DNA of 64,000 nucleotides from Simmondsia chinensis (GCA_018398585.1 JAGTTD010000011.1:32608164-32672163), one strand, 5' to 3'. Positions 45,337 to 57,680 are shown, numbered from the stretch's first letter. A program made the numbers and translations. Notes: generated from the letters alone by a model not told the origin.

Positions 45337-48300
45337 TTAAGCCAATCCGACCAGTTTTTCACTCAGGTCCCATAACTTACGCGCCTTCTCTGCGTCGCTA
45401 GCTTCTTTAGACAGTTGGTTCTCAAATGACTGAGAATCCTTGTTCCAACTCCAGTAAACCCCAGACTTGTCCAAGCTTGGATCACTTACCACCTGCATTA
45501 AACATGTTTGTGCTGGTGTTAGTGGGTTAACACAAAGCCAGTCAAAACACCAAGTAACAGAGTAGTCGCTTGAGAATCCCAATTTGTTGAGGGCCCCTCT
45601 CTCGAAAATTAGTTACATTCTCATTTTCTTCTATCAAATATAACCATTCATAATAGTACGTAAAAGACTGACATATTAGCAGCTACATAGCAAGGTGTGT
45701 CTAATTTGATTTGAACACCTAGATTACCACATAAGTGCATTAGCGGTCAAACTTATTTTGCACCCCTAAAATCTCAAGACCGCCCTTAAGTTAACATTTC
45801 AAACTACATGAATAGAAGCTTGCTTTGAAGTCGTAAACTGACCTGAGCAAGCCTTTTCCCAGCCTCCTCTTCGGAGACGTAGCCCTTGGTGATGTACTTC
45901 TGAAAGGGTGGGAAGAGTGTCCTGAACAAAACGACGTGGTTCCTAAATAAGCCGGTTTCGGCAATACATCCTGGGTAAAGGGAAGCGAATGTGATTCCCG
46001 TCTCTTCATGGCAGCGCCTGTGAAGCTCTTGCATTGTAAGCATGTTGCAAACTTTGCTGTCTTTATAGGCCTTGGCACCATCGAATTCACCTCCATCAAT
46101 CATAGGCGAGCTGTTCACGCCGTTCAGTCCTCCAGCCAGTCCCCTAAGATCCCCAAGGTTGGCCTTTGGAGGTACATTTCCAGCTAGTGTGTTTGTATTC
46201 CCTACCATGACACAAGAAGTAAAATCAATTCTCAGATAAGCTCCTTTAGACAACTATTTTCGTGCTCGCTGTAAGTTATGTTGTTAATGGAATCAAATAA
46301 AGGTTGTTACTTAAAGTAATGATTGTTAAATAATTGGGTTTTTTGGGCTAACCGTTGGGTGATTGATTGCTATGGGACCATATTTTTGTAATTGTTCCAC
46401 AATACACATCTATTGTATTTTATTATAAAAACATACTTGTAACATGTTTATATCTGAAAAAATATCAAAAGAGTTTTAAAATTGATTATTACATGATTTT
46501 CAATTCAAACTTTTTAATTTGTAACATGTTTATATCTGAAAAAATATCAAAAGAGTTTTAAAATTGATTATTACATGATTTTCAATTCAGACTTTTTAAT
46601 TTAACAAAAATAAGACTTAAAAGCAACTCGTATGCCATTGGGTGATCACCTGTGATGGAGCCAACGATAATTAGACGCTTGTATGGAGAATCTGATTGCT
46701 TCAAGTCATCAAGGAGCAACCGGGCAAGAAGAAAATGACCCAGATGGTTGGTCCCAACACTAAGCTCGAACCCCTCAGCCGTGAAAGTTGGCTCCTTGGC
46801 AGTAGGCAAGTACACTGCCGCATTGCACACTAGCACATCAAGCGGTCTACCTGATCGCCTGAAGTTATCAACAAACTGACGAACGCTCTCAAGCGAGGCC
46901 AAGTCAAGATGGATAATGGAGTAGTTCTCCTTGGGAATGCCTGCCTTCTTAGCCGCCCTTTCAGCCTTAAGGAAGTCCCTACACGCCATGGTGACATGCC
47001 ATTGCCCCGTCACAGCTAGAGCCTTGGCTGTGGCAAGACCGAGCCCAGATGAGGCTCCTGTGATGACTACATTGCCCTTTCTCAGTGTCTTCTTAGCTTC
47101 TGGGGCGGCTTGGTCAACTGCTGGTGATGTAGTCACAGTCTGGGCCCTGATGACCCCGTTTCTGCGTTCCTGCTGCAAGGGCCTCGTTCAACCACCATAC
47201 ACAAACTATTGAATTGTAGAAAGATTTCTAGGAGAACTTAGTCCACTCAATTGGATGATTTTTCCATACACAAACTATTGAATTGTAGAAAAATAAGACA
47301 TTCTTGTTGATCTTTGTTGAATATTATGTAATTGCGATCATCTTCATATCTCTTGTGCTCTTCCCAGAAATAGTGAAAAATCTATGTGACACCACATACA
47401 TGGGCACAAATTGACCAAACTATGTAAATCTTGTGTTCTCTCGTTGACTTTTTCATTGTTCTTTAACATCCTACAATCTTGGAGGATGGTAATGCCTAGT
47501 AAATACTCAAAATTCGATATACTTCAAATGCACGAAACTAACATGACACTACCAATTGCCAACAGAGTAATTCTGTGGGAACACACAAATTGTATCCGAT
47601 TTGATTATCAGTACACTTTGTAAAGAAGAACACTAGATTATAAGAAAACAATTATTCTATATTATTGTTTTTGTGATCCAATGATCTTTTCTTTTATCAA
47701 CATCCAATGATCTTATATCATACGATTGTTTACTCAAATCATGTACCTGTAGCATTGTCTGAGTCAAAATAAGCGCAACATCACAAAATGTGAGCATGGA
47801 GAAGATAAAAAAGGAGGCTGTTACCTTAACCCTTAATGTAACAGGAGTAAGCTCAGCTTTGAGGTGGTCTGAAATGGGAATCCCAAGGAAACTAGTCTTC
47901 TTAACACCACTGTATTTTACCTGTTTGACAAGTATTAAAGCAAAAAATCATTCATGTTTCTTCTCTCGTTACCTTAATTTTTTAAGGCAACTGGTTCCTT
48001 TTCACTGTATTAGAGTAATCGAGAGATCATAAATTCAAATCCCACTTATCTCACTTTAAGTATTAACACTTCGGGTATAAGGTATGAGATATCAGTGCCC
48101 CGCAGCCCAATGCATATTTGTTGAAGAAGGCATATTTGGGTTAAAAATCGTTTTGGAACCTTTGCCGATCAACTTAAGCTTTTATAACAGTTGATTTCCA
48201 GACACCAAACAAACGCTTTTGCCCAGTAATAATAATAAATTAAAAAAAAAAAAGCTTAAAACCCTAAAGAAAAAGGCACGAAATTATCACCTCAGAGGGA

Positions 48301-48347
48301 AGGGAGAGAGTGCGGGGAAGCAAGGAGGGTGCTTGGAGTGCCATCAT
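45337..48347 (-). CDS. POR: Light-dependent protochlorophyllide oxidoreductase, chloroplast precursor
   Basis: Five exons on the minus strand (48291-48347, 47825-47920, 46650-47172, 45843-46201, 45337-45492) give 396 residues. The first ~60 are a Ser/Leu/basic transit peptide ([19 protein letters not shown]). The mature enzyme is a short-chain dehydrogenase: NADPH motif TGASSGLG at 89-96, [16 protein letters not shown], and the catalytic pair Tyr271/Lys275 in [14 protein letters not shown]. Family-specific stretches include [37 protein letters not shown] and SEKLVGLA at the end. It reduces protochlorophyllide to chlorophyllide using light and NADPH in plastids. All splice phases agree. Which isoform (PORA, B or C) cannot be told here. 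Introns hold a TRIM and recent tandem repeats. A GATAAG box lies about 83 bp upstream of the ATG. Confidence 0.95.
46437..46600. repeat. ~82-bp perfect tandem duplication in POR intron 3
   Basis: Two units (gtaacatgtttatatctg ... caactttttaattt style) with one difference (caaac/cagac). It is close to the exon 3 donor at 46650. Confidence 0.9.
47206..47292. repeat. Direct repeat in POR intron 2
   Basis: ccatacacaaactattgaat plus tgtagaaa occurs at about 47196-47223 and 47264-47292, about 70 bp apart and next to the exon 3 acceptor. Confidence 0.75.
47975..48205 (+). mobile_element. TRIM retroelement in POR intron 1
   Basis: Partial 5' LTR, degenerate primer site (ctgtattagagta), internal catgaattc-like block and aaggcatat, then a 3' LTR ending gttgatttccagaca. 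Confidence 0.6.
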
Positions 48348-49393
48348 AAGAAGAAATTGGGTTGTTCTGACCCAAATGAATACTGACTAATAATTGCATA
48401 AAAATGAAGAACATTTGGTTTCATAGGGGGATAAGGTGGGTCCCTGTTTGCTGATGGATGTTGCCATGTAGATTGCACCCTGACCAATCAGGGTTCGAGC
48501 CCCGGATTTCTTGGCTCCCCTGCCGCTGCTGCCCCAGTTGCAATTATTTTTCTGATTTATTTTCTGACATTTGGAGGATTTATTACTTAGTTATTCTTAC
48601 GTTTTACGAATATAATGAGGTGTTATAAAATTTAAAGTTTCACATTTACGAATATAATGAGGTGTTATAAAATTTAAAGTTTCACATAGTACTAGAGTTT
48701 AAGAGTTTTGTTCAGATTCAAAAAAAAAAAAAAAAAAAAAAAGAGTTCAAGAATTTTGTTAATTGGGTATCATTCTTTAAGATTTGGTGAATTTTTGTAA
48801 AATAATGGTGATGTGGGACGTGATTCTAGATATATTTTATCTGAATTTTATGGTTTATAGGCAAGAATGTTGAAATGACACGTAATTTATAATGTATAGA
48901 TTTCTCTTTTTTAAATTTGATAATTTTTTTTTGTAATTTGTTGAACTTTTCCTAAGACATTGATAACTCATATATATTACAATGATCATATACTAGGATT
49001 TTATTCAAATTCGGACAAATATTCACCATATTTCGGCGTAGGGTATCTACATGGTAAAAGTTTTAAACACCATATATATATATATATATATATATATCAA
49101 AATATCAACCATATAGGTGGTAAATGTTAAAAACTCGGGGCTACTTAAATGTTAAGGATGATATAATATTTTCCCTCAATAGTACTAACTTCTGATTTTT
49201 TCAGCAAAAATATGTAGTTTCTGTCATGGGCCTGGCATTTTGATCAATTAACAATGGGCCTGTCATGTTTATGGGTCTGAGTTAGTATCTTATCTTCGGT
49301 TTAGGGCCCAATTTTGCACTTAATAACACTCTTAATAAAACTGAACCAATTTGGATGTATAAAATATATAAAAAAAAACTAAAAACAACATTT
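48348..49393. other. POR upstream region
   Basis: Proximal part to about 48.56 kb is the likely promoter. It includes gggttcgagccccgg (48488-48502), which looks like a Pol III B box and may be a SINE relic. A 42-bp tandem duplication (tacgaatataatgaggtg units at 48605 and 48647) and a TA run (49072-49097) follow. No gene. Confidence 0.5.
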
Positions 49394-49541
49394 ATGGCGC
49401 CCCAAGGGCTCCCCCTAAGCAGGGTCTAGGGAGTAGATGTACGCAACCTTCCCCCTTCAAGGTTTTACCCTGAAAAGAGACTGTTTCCGAGTACTCCCAA
49501 CCTGAGAGGTGAGGACTTCCCAGGAGGTTACTCATCCTGGT
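49394..49541 (-). mobile_element. 5'-truncated 5S rRNA-headed SINE
   Basis: The minus strand begins inside the 5S head (taccaggatgagtaacctcc, tgggaagtcctc), continues across the short junction ctcaggttgggagtactcgg into the module, and ends in the CAA-complement tail remnant. The 5S part starts near position 73, so it was truncated at insertion. Confidence 0.75.
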
Positions 49542-49834
49542 AAATATTAAAAGGTAATAAATATATAAAAGTCTAGTTACCAAATTATAAAAGGTAATGC
49601 TAAGTAATATTTTTAACAATTGAGTAACTTTTTATAATGTATATTACTAATAGCATTACTTCATTCTTAAAAGGTGACCTCAAAATTTATTTATAACCTT
49701 TATTACTATGACAACATAGCTCAAACAGAATAAGATATCAATAAAAGAAGTTTGAACGTGATAAAAAAAAAACCCTCCTAATTTTGACTCAAACCTTACA
49801 TAATTTACACAATTAAAGCAAATTAAAACAAGTA

Positions 49835-50340
49835 ATGCAAAACCACCTACATTTTATGTAGGGTTTCAGAAAACTACCTAACATTCTAATTTTTCAAAGT
49901 AACACCTAAACTTTTCAAAAAAATTTTAATGTCACACCTAATACTGACATCGTTAAATTTTCGTAAAAATAAATAAAACTTATTTTTATCAATGAATTAT
50001 AAATAATTTTATAAATAAAAAATACATCTAAACTGCTTTGTGGCAAAAGGCTGTAGCAGCACGTCAAACCCTCAAAAATTTACAAATTTAAGGGCAAATG
50101 GTAAATTCGTCATTTGTAAAATGTATTACTTAATATAATTTAATTAGATTAAGTTAAACTTAGTATTTTGATGCATTTATACCCCAAAATGCAGCGTTTA
50201 TTTGATGAAAAGTTAGCGATGCCAGTATTAAGTGTGACATTGAAATTTTTTTGAAAAGTTTAAGTGTGACTTTGAAAAATTAGAAAAATTAAATAAATTT
50301 TTAAAACCTCACCTAAAATGTATGTAATTTTCAGTAAAAA
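49835..50340. mobile_element. Foldback MITE with ~150-bp inverted ends
   Basis: The left arm (ttctaatttttcaaagtaac, acttttcaaaaaaattt, gtcacacctaatactgac) is repeated in inverse at the right (gtattaagtgtgacattg ... ttttgaaaagtttaagtg). The boundary duplication is not resolved; a poly-A run follows the right end. Confidence 0.65.
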
Positions 50341-51800
50341 AAAAAAAAAAAAAAAAATCCTTTACAGTATTTGTCACATTTTATAACAAAAATTAAATTG
50401 GGAGAATCAACTAACCACTAGGAGTATGCTACGAGGTGCTCATTGTTTTTGTTAATTTTGTTTTTCTATTTTTCTTTTAGCTAGTTTTAATTACTCTTTA
50501 TCAAACAACCTTGTTGATCTTGTATCGCTAATTATCAAAAAATAATGCAGTATAATGTTACATGTATCCATACTATTAATAACTAAATATCAAATTGTAT
50601 ATAAAGACGAATCGTGATAGCTACAAATACCCGCACAAAAAAAGATATTAAAAAAAAGAAATTAATGATGAGAACGCGACCTCTTTTCATCTAGCATCTG
50701 TAAGAAAAAATAAAAAAATAAAAACAAAAATTTGATTGGCCAAATCATAATCCTTATCCGAGGAATAATAAAAGCAATAATTCGTCCATAGTCAAGATTA
50801 AAGTAATAACATTGATGATTGATATGTTAATAGCAACAAATTTTGGGCATATTAAATAAATGAAAGCATGCTGATTATGACATCAATTTGTTGGATTTGG
50901 TTCAGGAAAAGCCCCCCGTCGTTACTTCCCCCCCCCAATTACAATATTTTATATATATACAACCGTGATTATAAAATCAATCGTAAACCTTTACTTGTCA
51001 GCCTACTGACATGGTATCAGAGTTTTTTTGACTAAGAGCTCATAAATTCAAATCTTAATAGCACCCGCTTTCAATATTTATATAATTTATAAATAAATAC
51101 GGAACAAACTGATATACTATGACATCAATTTGTTAGGAAAAACTTGATGCGGAAGCTTAAATCCTAATTACTTGATTCGATTCAAATAATATGACTCACA
51201 TAAATGAGAAGTAAACAAATATATGGAGAAAGAAAGAACAAACACGAACACACAATATTTACGTGGAAACCCCTCTACAATCGAAAGGGGAGAAAACCAC
51301 TGACAGAAATGGAGATTCTTTATTGATATTGAACGAAAGAATTACAATAACACTTCCTCTGAACGAGATCTATGAAAGAATTACAATCACCTTCTCTTAA
51401 CTCTCGTAGCGCTTGAATATCTGAATTGGAGGAATTACGAAATCACCTCTCTCTTTCAATGGCGGCGCCTCACAATAAATTGGATGCATATGACGTAAAC
51501 CCTACGTCCATATATATAGGCGCGGGTCTGGGAGGACCTGATCGATCGGCCCTCTTACGGCCCAAAATCCCGAAAATTTACTTAAATCACCCAATCGATC
51601 GGTGACCTCTCGGCAACCCATAAACTTAAAACAAGTAATTTGAGACATAATCCTAACAAATCTCCACCTTGACTCAAATTACATACATGAAAGAATATCC
51701 TCCACATTCTCCACTAAACACCCCACACACTGGGTTATCTCAACAAAACACGAAACCTAACCGAGTCCGAGCGAAGCTTGAACTTCCTGCTAGATAGCAA

Positions 51801-52577
51801 CTAAGTGAACATATCTGAGAGGTTATCAGCAATGCCAATCTTCTTCTTCTCTGAATTGGCTCTTGACACATTATCTGAAGCAGTCACCTGCTGCTGAACT
51901 GTGTTACTTAGCTGAAACTGAACTCCCTCTAGCTTACTCACCTGACCTAAATCACAATCAACTGACAACATCTTCTGTGGAAACAATAACGAAGACTCAT
52001 CAAACGTGACATCTCTACTCGTCAGGAATTGTTTGAAGCGAAAAGCTTTCTGGTTCCCATAAAGCCCTTGTTCACAGACTATCAGTCCTATAGACTATCC
52101 ACACAAAGAGCCCCTCACACTGTGCTCAGACAGACCCCAATCACCTGAATGGTCCAATTTCAAACATCCTGAATTTATGATCTTTAGTTCTGTCAACAAC
52201 AAGGATGATGAAGATGTTGCAACACATCTAACAACTGTGGAACCGACAAGCTCATACAGAGTACCTAATCTTTTGCCCTTCATAACTGTCAATGCACCTT
52301 TAAGGACCCTCAAAACTCCACCTTCAATTGTGTACCTGTACCATTTAGACTCAAGAGTACCCAAAGAGATGAGATTCTTATTCAAATCAGGAACATAGCG
52401 AACATAACTCAGAACCCTGATAGTGCCATTGAACATTCTAAAACGAATTGTTCCTATGCCCAGAACTTTGCATGAAGTATCATTACTCATCAAAGCAACT
52501 CCACCTCGAACTAACTCGTACGTGGAAAACCAATCCTGGTTGGGATAGACATGATAGGAGCAACCCGAATCCAAAAT
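51801..52577 (-). pseudogene. Copia protease / pre-integrase and integrase-end fragments
   Basis: Protease active-site DSGCSYH follows an in-frame TGA after gag; then VRYVPDLNKNLISLGTLE and GTLYELVG (GAG-pre-integrase region) to ~52100. The next readable piece (AFRFKQF, VTFDESSLLFPQ) is an integrase C-terminal motif, so most of integrase and all of RT/RNase H are deleted. Confidence 0.75.
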
Positions 52578-53440
52578 TCAACTATCTCTCAAACTGGACT
52601 GAGGTTCAGATACAGACAATAGAAGATCGTCATTTTCACTATCCATAACACTAGCTACTATGGATCTCTGGTCAGACCTGTTATCTGCCTCAAGTTTTCT
52701 CTTAAGCTTGTAATAGTCTTTCTTAATGTGCCCTTTCTTATAACAGTAGTTACAGGTTAGGTCTTGATACCTAGACTTAGACTTGCTTCCATTATGATCA
52801 TACTCAGTTCTCCCCCTTACAAATAAACCACTACCTGAGTTATTAACAGAATTAGATAATTCTCTATCTATTTGTTCTTTACTAAGTAGGTTTCTCTTAA
52901 CTTCATCAACATATATGGTTTGTCTAACACCATAAATCATGCTTTCAACAAAACCCTTATATGAAGTAGAGAGAGAACATAACAACAACATTGCCTGATC
53001 TTCATCCTTAGGAACATCATTCAATTCTTTCAAATCTTGAATAATTGAATTAAATTCATTGACGTGATTCTTAAGTGACGTACCTTCTGACATATGAAAC
53101 GTGAATTATCAGCGCTTAACTGCTAGTTTGTTAGAGACAGACTTGAAACAGAGCATATCCTGCAATTTCTCCCACAACTCCTTAGCAGTCTTCACTTCCA
53201 GAACTTCTGTCAAAACGCCATCGGTATGACACATCTGAATTGCCGTGAGTGTCTTTTCATGTAGCTCCTCCCATTGTGCTTCTGTCAAATTCTTTGGTTT
53301 CTTCTCTTTCCCATCTAAAGCTTTCCTCAAGCCACTTTGAGTCAAGAGGCCCTTAACGCGAACCTGCTATAAACTGAAGCTCTCTTAACCACCAAACTTC
53401 TCAACTTCGGATCTAATTGCGGACGTCATATTATCAAATC
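52578..53440 (-). pseudogene. Copia gag, degenerate
   Basis: Starts MTSAIRSEVEKFGG then a stop. It continues as VRVKGLLTQSGLRKALDG, LCSLSTSYKGFVESMIYG and a zinc knuckle CNYCYKKGHIKKDYYK whose final cysteine is lost. Several stops and a frameshift near 53100 break it. Confidence 0.8.
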
Positions 53441-54327
53441 GAAATAAACAGGGCTCTGATACCAATTTGTGCAGATAAATCTGGAACAAACTAATATACT
53501 ATGATATCAATTTGTTGGGGAAAACTTGATGCGGACGCGTAAACCCTAATTACTTGATTCGATTCAAATAATATGACACACACAAACGAGAAGTAAACAA
53601 ATATATGGAGAAAGAAAGAACAAACACGAACACACAATATTTACGTGGAAACCCCTCTACAATCGAGAGGGGTGAAAACCACGTGTGAAGATGGAAATTC
53701 TTTATTGATACTGAACGGAAGAATTACAACAACACTTCCTCTGAACGAGATCTATAAAAGAATTACAATCATTCTCTCTTAACTCTTGTAGCCCTCGAAT
53801 ATCTGAATTGGAGGAATTACGAAATCACCTCTCTCTCTCAATGGCGGTGCCTCACTATAAATTGGATACATATGACGTAAACCCAACGTCTGTATATATA
53901 GCCGCGAGTCTGGGAGGACCCGATCGATCGGAACCGGGCCGATCGATTGGCCCTCTTATGGCCCAAAATCCTGAAAATTTACTTATATTACTCGATCGAT
54001 CGGTGACCCTTCAGCAACCCATAAACTTTAAACAAGTAATTTGAGATATAATCCTAACATGTTATATAACATAACGTGAGCAATAATCCCCTACAATCTC
54101 ATGAGTAATTTTTTTTTTTATTTTTGTATTACATATTTATTTTATTTCAAAAAATATTGGATTACAATGAAAGAGTTACTAGATGCAAGTGGAAGATACA
54201 TATATATTGTAAAAATCATGCATCATATTAATATTATTCAACAAAAAAAGTTACAAGATTTCAGTAGAGGACACTTATATATTATTAGATTTAACAAGTT
54301 CTACACTTCTACTTTAGTATCGTTGAT

Positions 54328-54619
54328 TGTCAAGAAGTCAACTTTTTCAAAAGTTTAAACTAGTGGGTGAAGGCCCATGACTGGTTTCATACTCTAACAT
54401 GCCCCCTCACGCAAATGCTCATTTGGGCTTGAAGTGTGGATACTGCACAGGCTCATCTCATACCCTATGCTTAAATTATGTAAATATTAGAGTGGGGGTT
54501 GTTGGGATTTGAACTTGTGACCTCTTGATCACAAGGCTCTGATACCATGTCAAGAAATCAACTTTCCCAAAAACTTAAGCTGAAGGGTAAATGTCCATAA
54601 TTGGTTTTATATTCCGACA
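54328..54619 (-). mobile_element. TRIM retroelement, best-preserved copy
   Basis: 292 bp. In minus orientation: 5' LTR tgtcggaatataaaacc ... gatttcttgaca (~72 bp), primer site tggtatcagagcc immediately after, internal segment with cacaagttcaaatccc and aagcatagggtatgag, purine-rich gtgagggggca, and a 3' LTR tgttagagtatgaaacc ... gacttcttgaca. TG...CA ends on both LTRs. No open frame. I see no clear 5-bp duplication. Confidence 0.85.
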
Positions 54620-55123
54620 TCAACAATAATTCGTCGATTCCGACTAAGAATATCTAAACGATGAAAATTTTAATTTTAGAGTACTTTATAATATATATTA
54701 AAAAAATAAAACTACAGAATGTACAAGTAGTAGATTCCTAAAAATAATTAAATAACTAGGTGGCATAAAATTTCAACCAAAATCATTATCTTGTCACGCA
54801 TTAAAGCTGTAGCATTGCATTGCGAATAAGAAAAGTGATAATGATCTCATGGGCCGGTGGATGGGCCCACTTCCTGGCCCATCTCTTATGTATCAACCAC
54901 AAATCTCAATGAAATTAAATTATTTATAATATTAATCTAAGTGATTAAGATGATTATTTTAATAGGAAGATATTCCCAAAATAAATGAATAAATAAATAA
55001 GAGCAATTTTTTTTAGTAATGTTGTTGAAATTGATAAGGATTCCCAGACATTAATATGTTATCTTGTAACGTTGATATTCCAACTAACATTCCCAGTGTC
55101 AAGATGCCCACGGTAACTGATAT

Positions 55124-56009
55124 TAGGGGTGAGTATGGGTCGGGTATCCTATCTGAAACATATTTTGGTTCGGATATTCAAAATACTAAAAATATCAAAA
55201 TTATTACCCATAATGTAATTTAAAAAGTCGGGTATCCAGATCAATTGGATACTCTAAAAGAAAGGGTCGGATCACGTCGGGTCGAGTACCCGCACGTTTA
55301 ATTAAAATTTCTTATAAACTATTTTATGGAAAACACAAACAACTATCTACATTAAGTCGTTTGGGAATATATTATAAAAGTATTATAACAACATTTCATT
55401 TGATCTTCGTAATTTAAAATTAAAAAAAATTATGCACATAATTGTCATACTTTGATGGTAACAAAATTATAAACAATCTTAAATAACTATGACACATTAA
55501 TCAAAGCTTTACAAAAGTGTGAAAGTTCAAGGATTATATACAGAGAAATAGAGCATAACTAAAACAAAGCATCGATATTCTACTAATTTACTATTACTGA
55601 TTCATTAGTCTTTATTTTATGTGATAAATGGCTGAAACTTTAAAAATTTTTAATATAAAAATAGGGTAAACTTTGTTGAAAGAAGAAAAGAAAAAATACA
55701 TAACTTAAAAAATGTTCATTGGGATTTGAAATTAAACATGCAACCTTAATATTTAGTAAATATAACATAATTAATATTCTAAATAAATTAAAATTTTTTA
55801 TTTAGGATAATATATATAAAATTAATATAGGGTCGGATCGGTACCCGAAAATTTTCCAAAATGATACACGTAACCGAACCGGTATCCATAGTTCAACGGG
55901 TCGGGTATACCCTAACTGGATATTTTTGGGTTAGTTACCCTAATTTTTTGGATTGGTTTCTGTCAGTTGTTCGAGTTTTTGGGTTCTCATGTTCTTTTGC
56001 TTACCCCTA
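55124..56009. mobile_element. Non-autonomous hAT-type DNA transposon
   Basis: Perfect 8-bp target duplication actgatat (55116-55123 and 56010-56017). Terminal inverted repeats begin taggggtgag at the left and taggggtaag at the right (complement), the usual plant hAT ends. Subterminal gggtcgggta and related repeats (55139-55290, 55830-55920) are on both sides. No transposase frame in 886 bp. Confidence 0.9.
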
Positions 56010-56048
56010 ACTGATATACGTTAATATGTATTAATTATACTATTATAT

Positions 56049-56398
56049 GGTTATTAATACCAAAAGTTCCTATACTTTGTTTATTGTGTCAATTTAGTGT
56101 TTAAATTTTTAATTGTGTCAATTAAGTCTCTCTACAATTGATAGTGTGTCAATTTAGTCCATTGGTTAAGTTGAATTATTGACATAATTTTTAATGACAC
56201 AATCACGTTAGATATAAGTAACCTACTATAAATCCATTCATTGACTCAATTTATCCTAATCTATGACCGAATCACTAAAACTTTCATTAATAACTCAACA
56301 TAAATTTTGTTCCAAGGACCAAATTCACACAATTGCAATTGTACGGGGACTAAATTGACACAATAAATAAAATACAAGGACATTTGGTGTTAATAACC
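56049..56398. mobile_element. Foldback MITE (ggttattaa type)
   Basis: Inverted ends ggttattaataccaaa and ggttattaacaccaaatg, with tgtgtcaatttagtcc and its complement inside. Same family motifs as 16522-16907. It lies 31 bp right of the hAT target duplication. The flanking 9-mers match only partly. Confidence 0.7.
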
Positions 56399-57514
56399 CT
56401 TATTTTTATTATCTCTAGTAGTTTGTTTGGCCAAGTTTATTTTATAGAAACAAGTACTTTTTTAAGGGATAAACATTTTCTCAAAGATGTGCGGGTGTGG
56501 TCTAAAAAAAGTGTTTTAGAAAAGAAACAGACGTTATTTATCTGCTTTTAAGTAAAAGTAAAAAATAGTATTTCTTTTTTATAGGCACAAACATAAGTAA
56601 ATTAAAATTTTTTCTCACAAAAACACCCCTACAAATATACGTCTTAAAAAAGTAATTTTTTTACAACTTGACCAAATAAGTCGAAGCAAAAGTGATGGAC
56701 TGCTAATGCATTAATTAAAATATCTATCTTCCTAATAGTTGGTTGCTTTAGAAAAATAGTAATTGTGTAAATATCTGATAATTGATACTCTTTAATATTT
56801 ATATGAAAGTCGATCTGAACACGTTAAAAATCAAAGAATAACTTGAAATTTACTGAAAGAGAAAAAATAACTAGATTTTTATATTGAGAATTTGATGAAT
56901 GCCCCAAACAATCAACACATGACAAGAGTATTTGCAAGCAAAATTAAAAGAAACTCTAAAAATGCAAATTTATAAAAGTGTCACTAAACTAAACGGAAAA
57001 GTTAAAATTACATTTAGGGACTGAATTTGGGAAAAAAAAAAAGGTGGGGCCAGCGGCAAAGCTGCTAGGGTTGTATTCTTCTGTCTAAGAGCTTTAATTT
57101 GATAGGTAATTCGCCCCCTAATGCCTCAAGGATCAAAGTTATGGCCGTTTGAACATTGCAAGTTAGTGTTTCCAACTCACCCATTTGAGTTTCCGGCGAT
57201 CTAATTACTTCATAAACTTTTCTGCTATCTATTGTACATCACATAGAATATATAAGAATTATGTCTATAATATATGTTGCTGAGGACTAGGATTTGACAC
57301 ATTGAAGTTCGATTCGGATGGAAACTTAAGGCTTAGGATGAAAATGTTTTGATTTCCTCTAGCCTTAATGGAAAGCTCTTTTCTCTTATGTAATTAAAAA
57401 AAAAAAAAAAAAGGCTTCTGTTTTGGGCTCCATTTTGGTAAGTGACCTAAAAAACTTTGCTGTATTCACCTATCCGAACCTATATCAAACCGAGATGAAA
57501 CAAATGGGATTACA
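56399..57514. other. AT-rich intergenic DNA
   Basis: No gene. A poly-A run lies near 57392-57412. Confidence 0.5.
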
Positions 57515-57680
57515 AGCCGATTATGAGGGTGTCTCAGTTGGTGGCATTTCCTACCCATGCGGTCATTGCCTAGGGGTCAAAAATTCGATTCTCATTGAGA
57601 ATATACTGCTCATGAGGATTGTAGGCCTTCTCATAGGACGCGGTTGACTGGGGCAACCCAGTCCCTCGTTACCAAAAAAA
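57515..57680 (+). mobile_element. tRNA-derived SINE
   Basis: A-box-like gtctcagttggtggc and B-box-like aaaattcgattctc are about 50 bp apart. The body (ggattgtaggccttctc, cggttgactggggc) ends with a short A-rich tail. No convincing target duplication. Confidence 0.6.

Larger units (their letters stand above)
51088..54059 (-). mobile_element. Internally deleted Ty1/copia retrotransposon with two LTRs
   Basis: 3' LTR about 51088-51658 and 5' LTR about 53469-54059 (minus orientation, outer end TGTTAGGATTA) are closely similar. Primer site TGGTATCAGAGCC is at 53452-53464 (complement). A purine tract (ggtggagatt) abuts the 3' LTR. The ~1.8-kb interior holds gag, a protease/pre-integrase part and a short integrase C-terminal-like piece; reverse transcriptase and RNase H are missing. 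It is therefore non-autonomous but keeps its cis signals. Confidence 0.88.

Noticed and set aside
48470..48510. A tRNA gene from the B-box-like gggttcgagccccgg
   Set aside because: No A box, acceptor stem or cloverleaf could be found around it.
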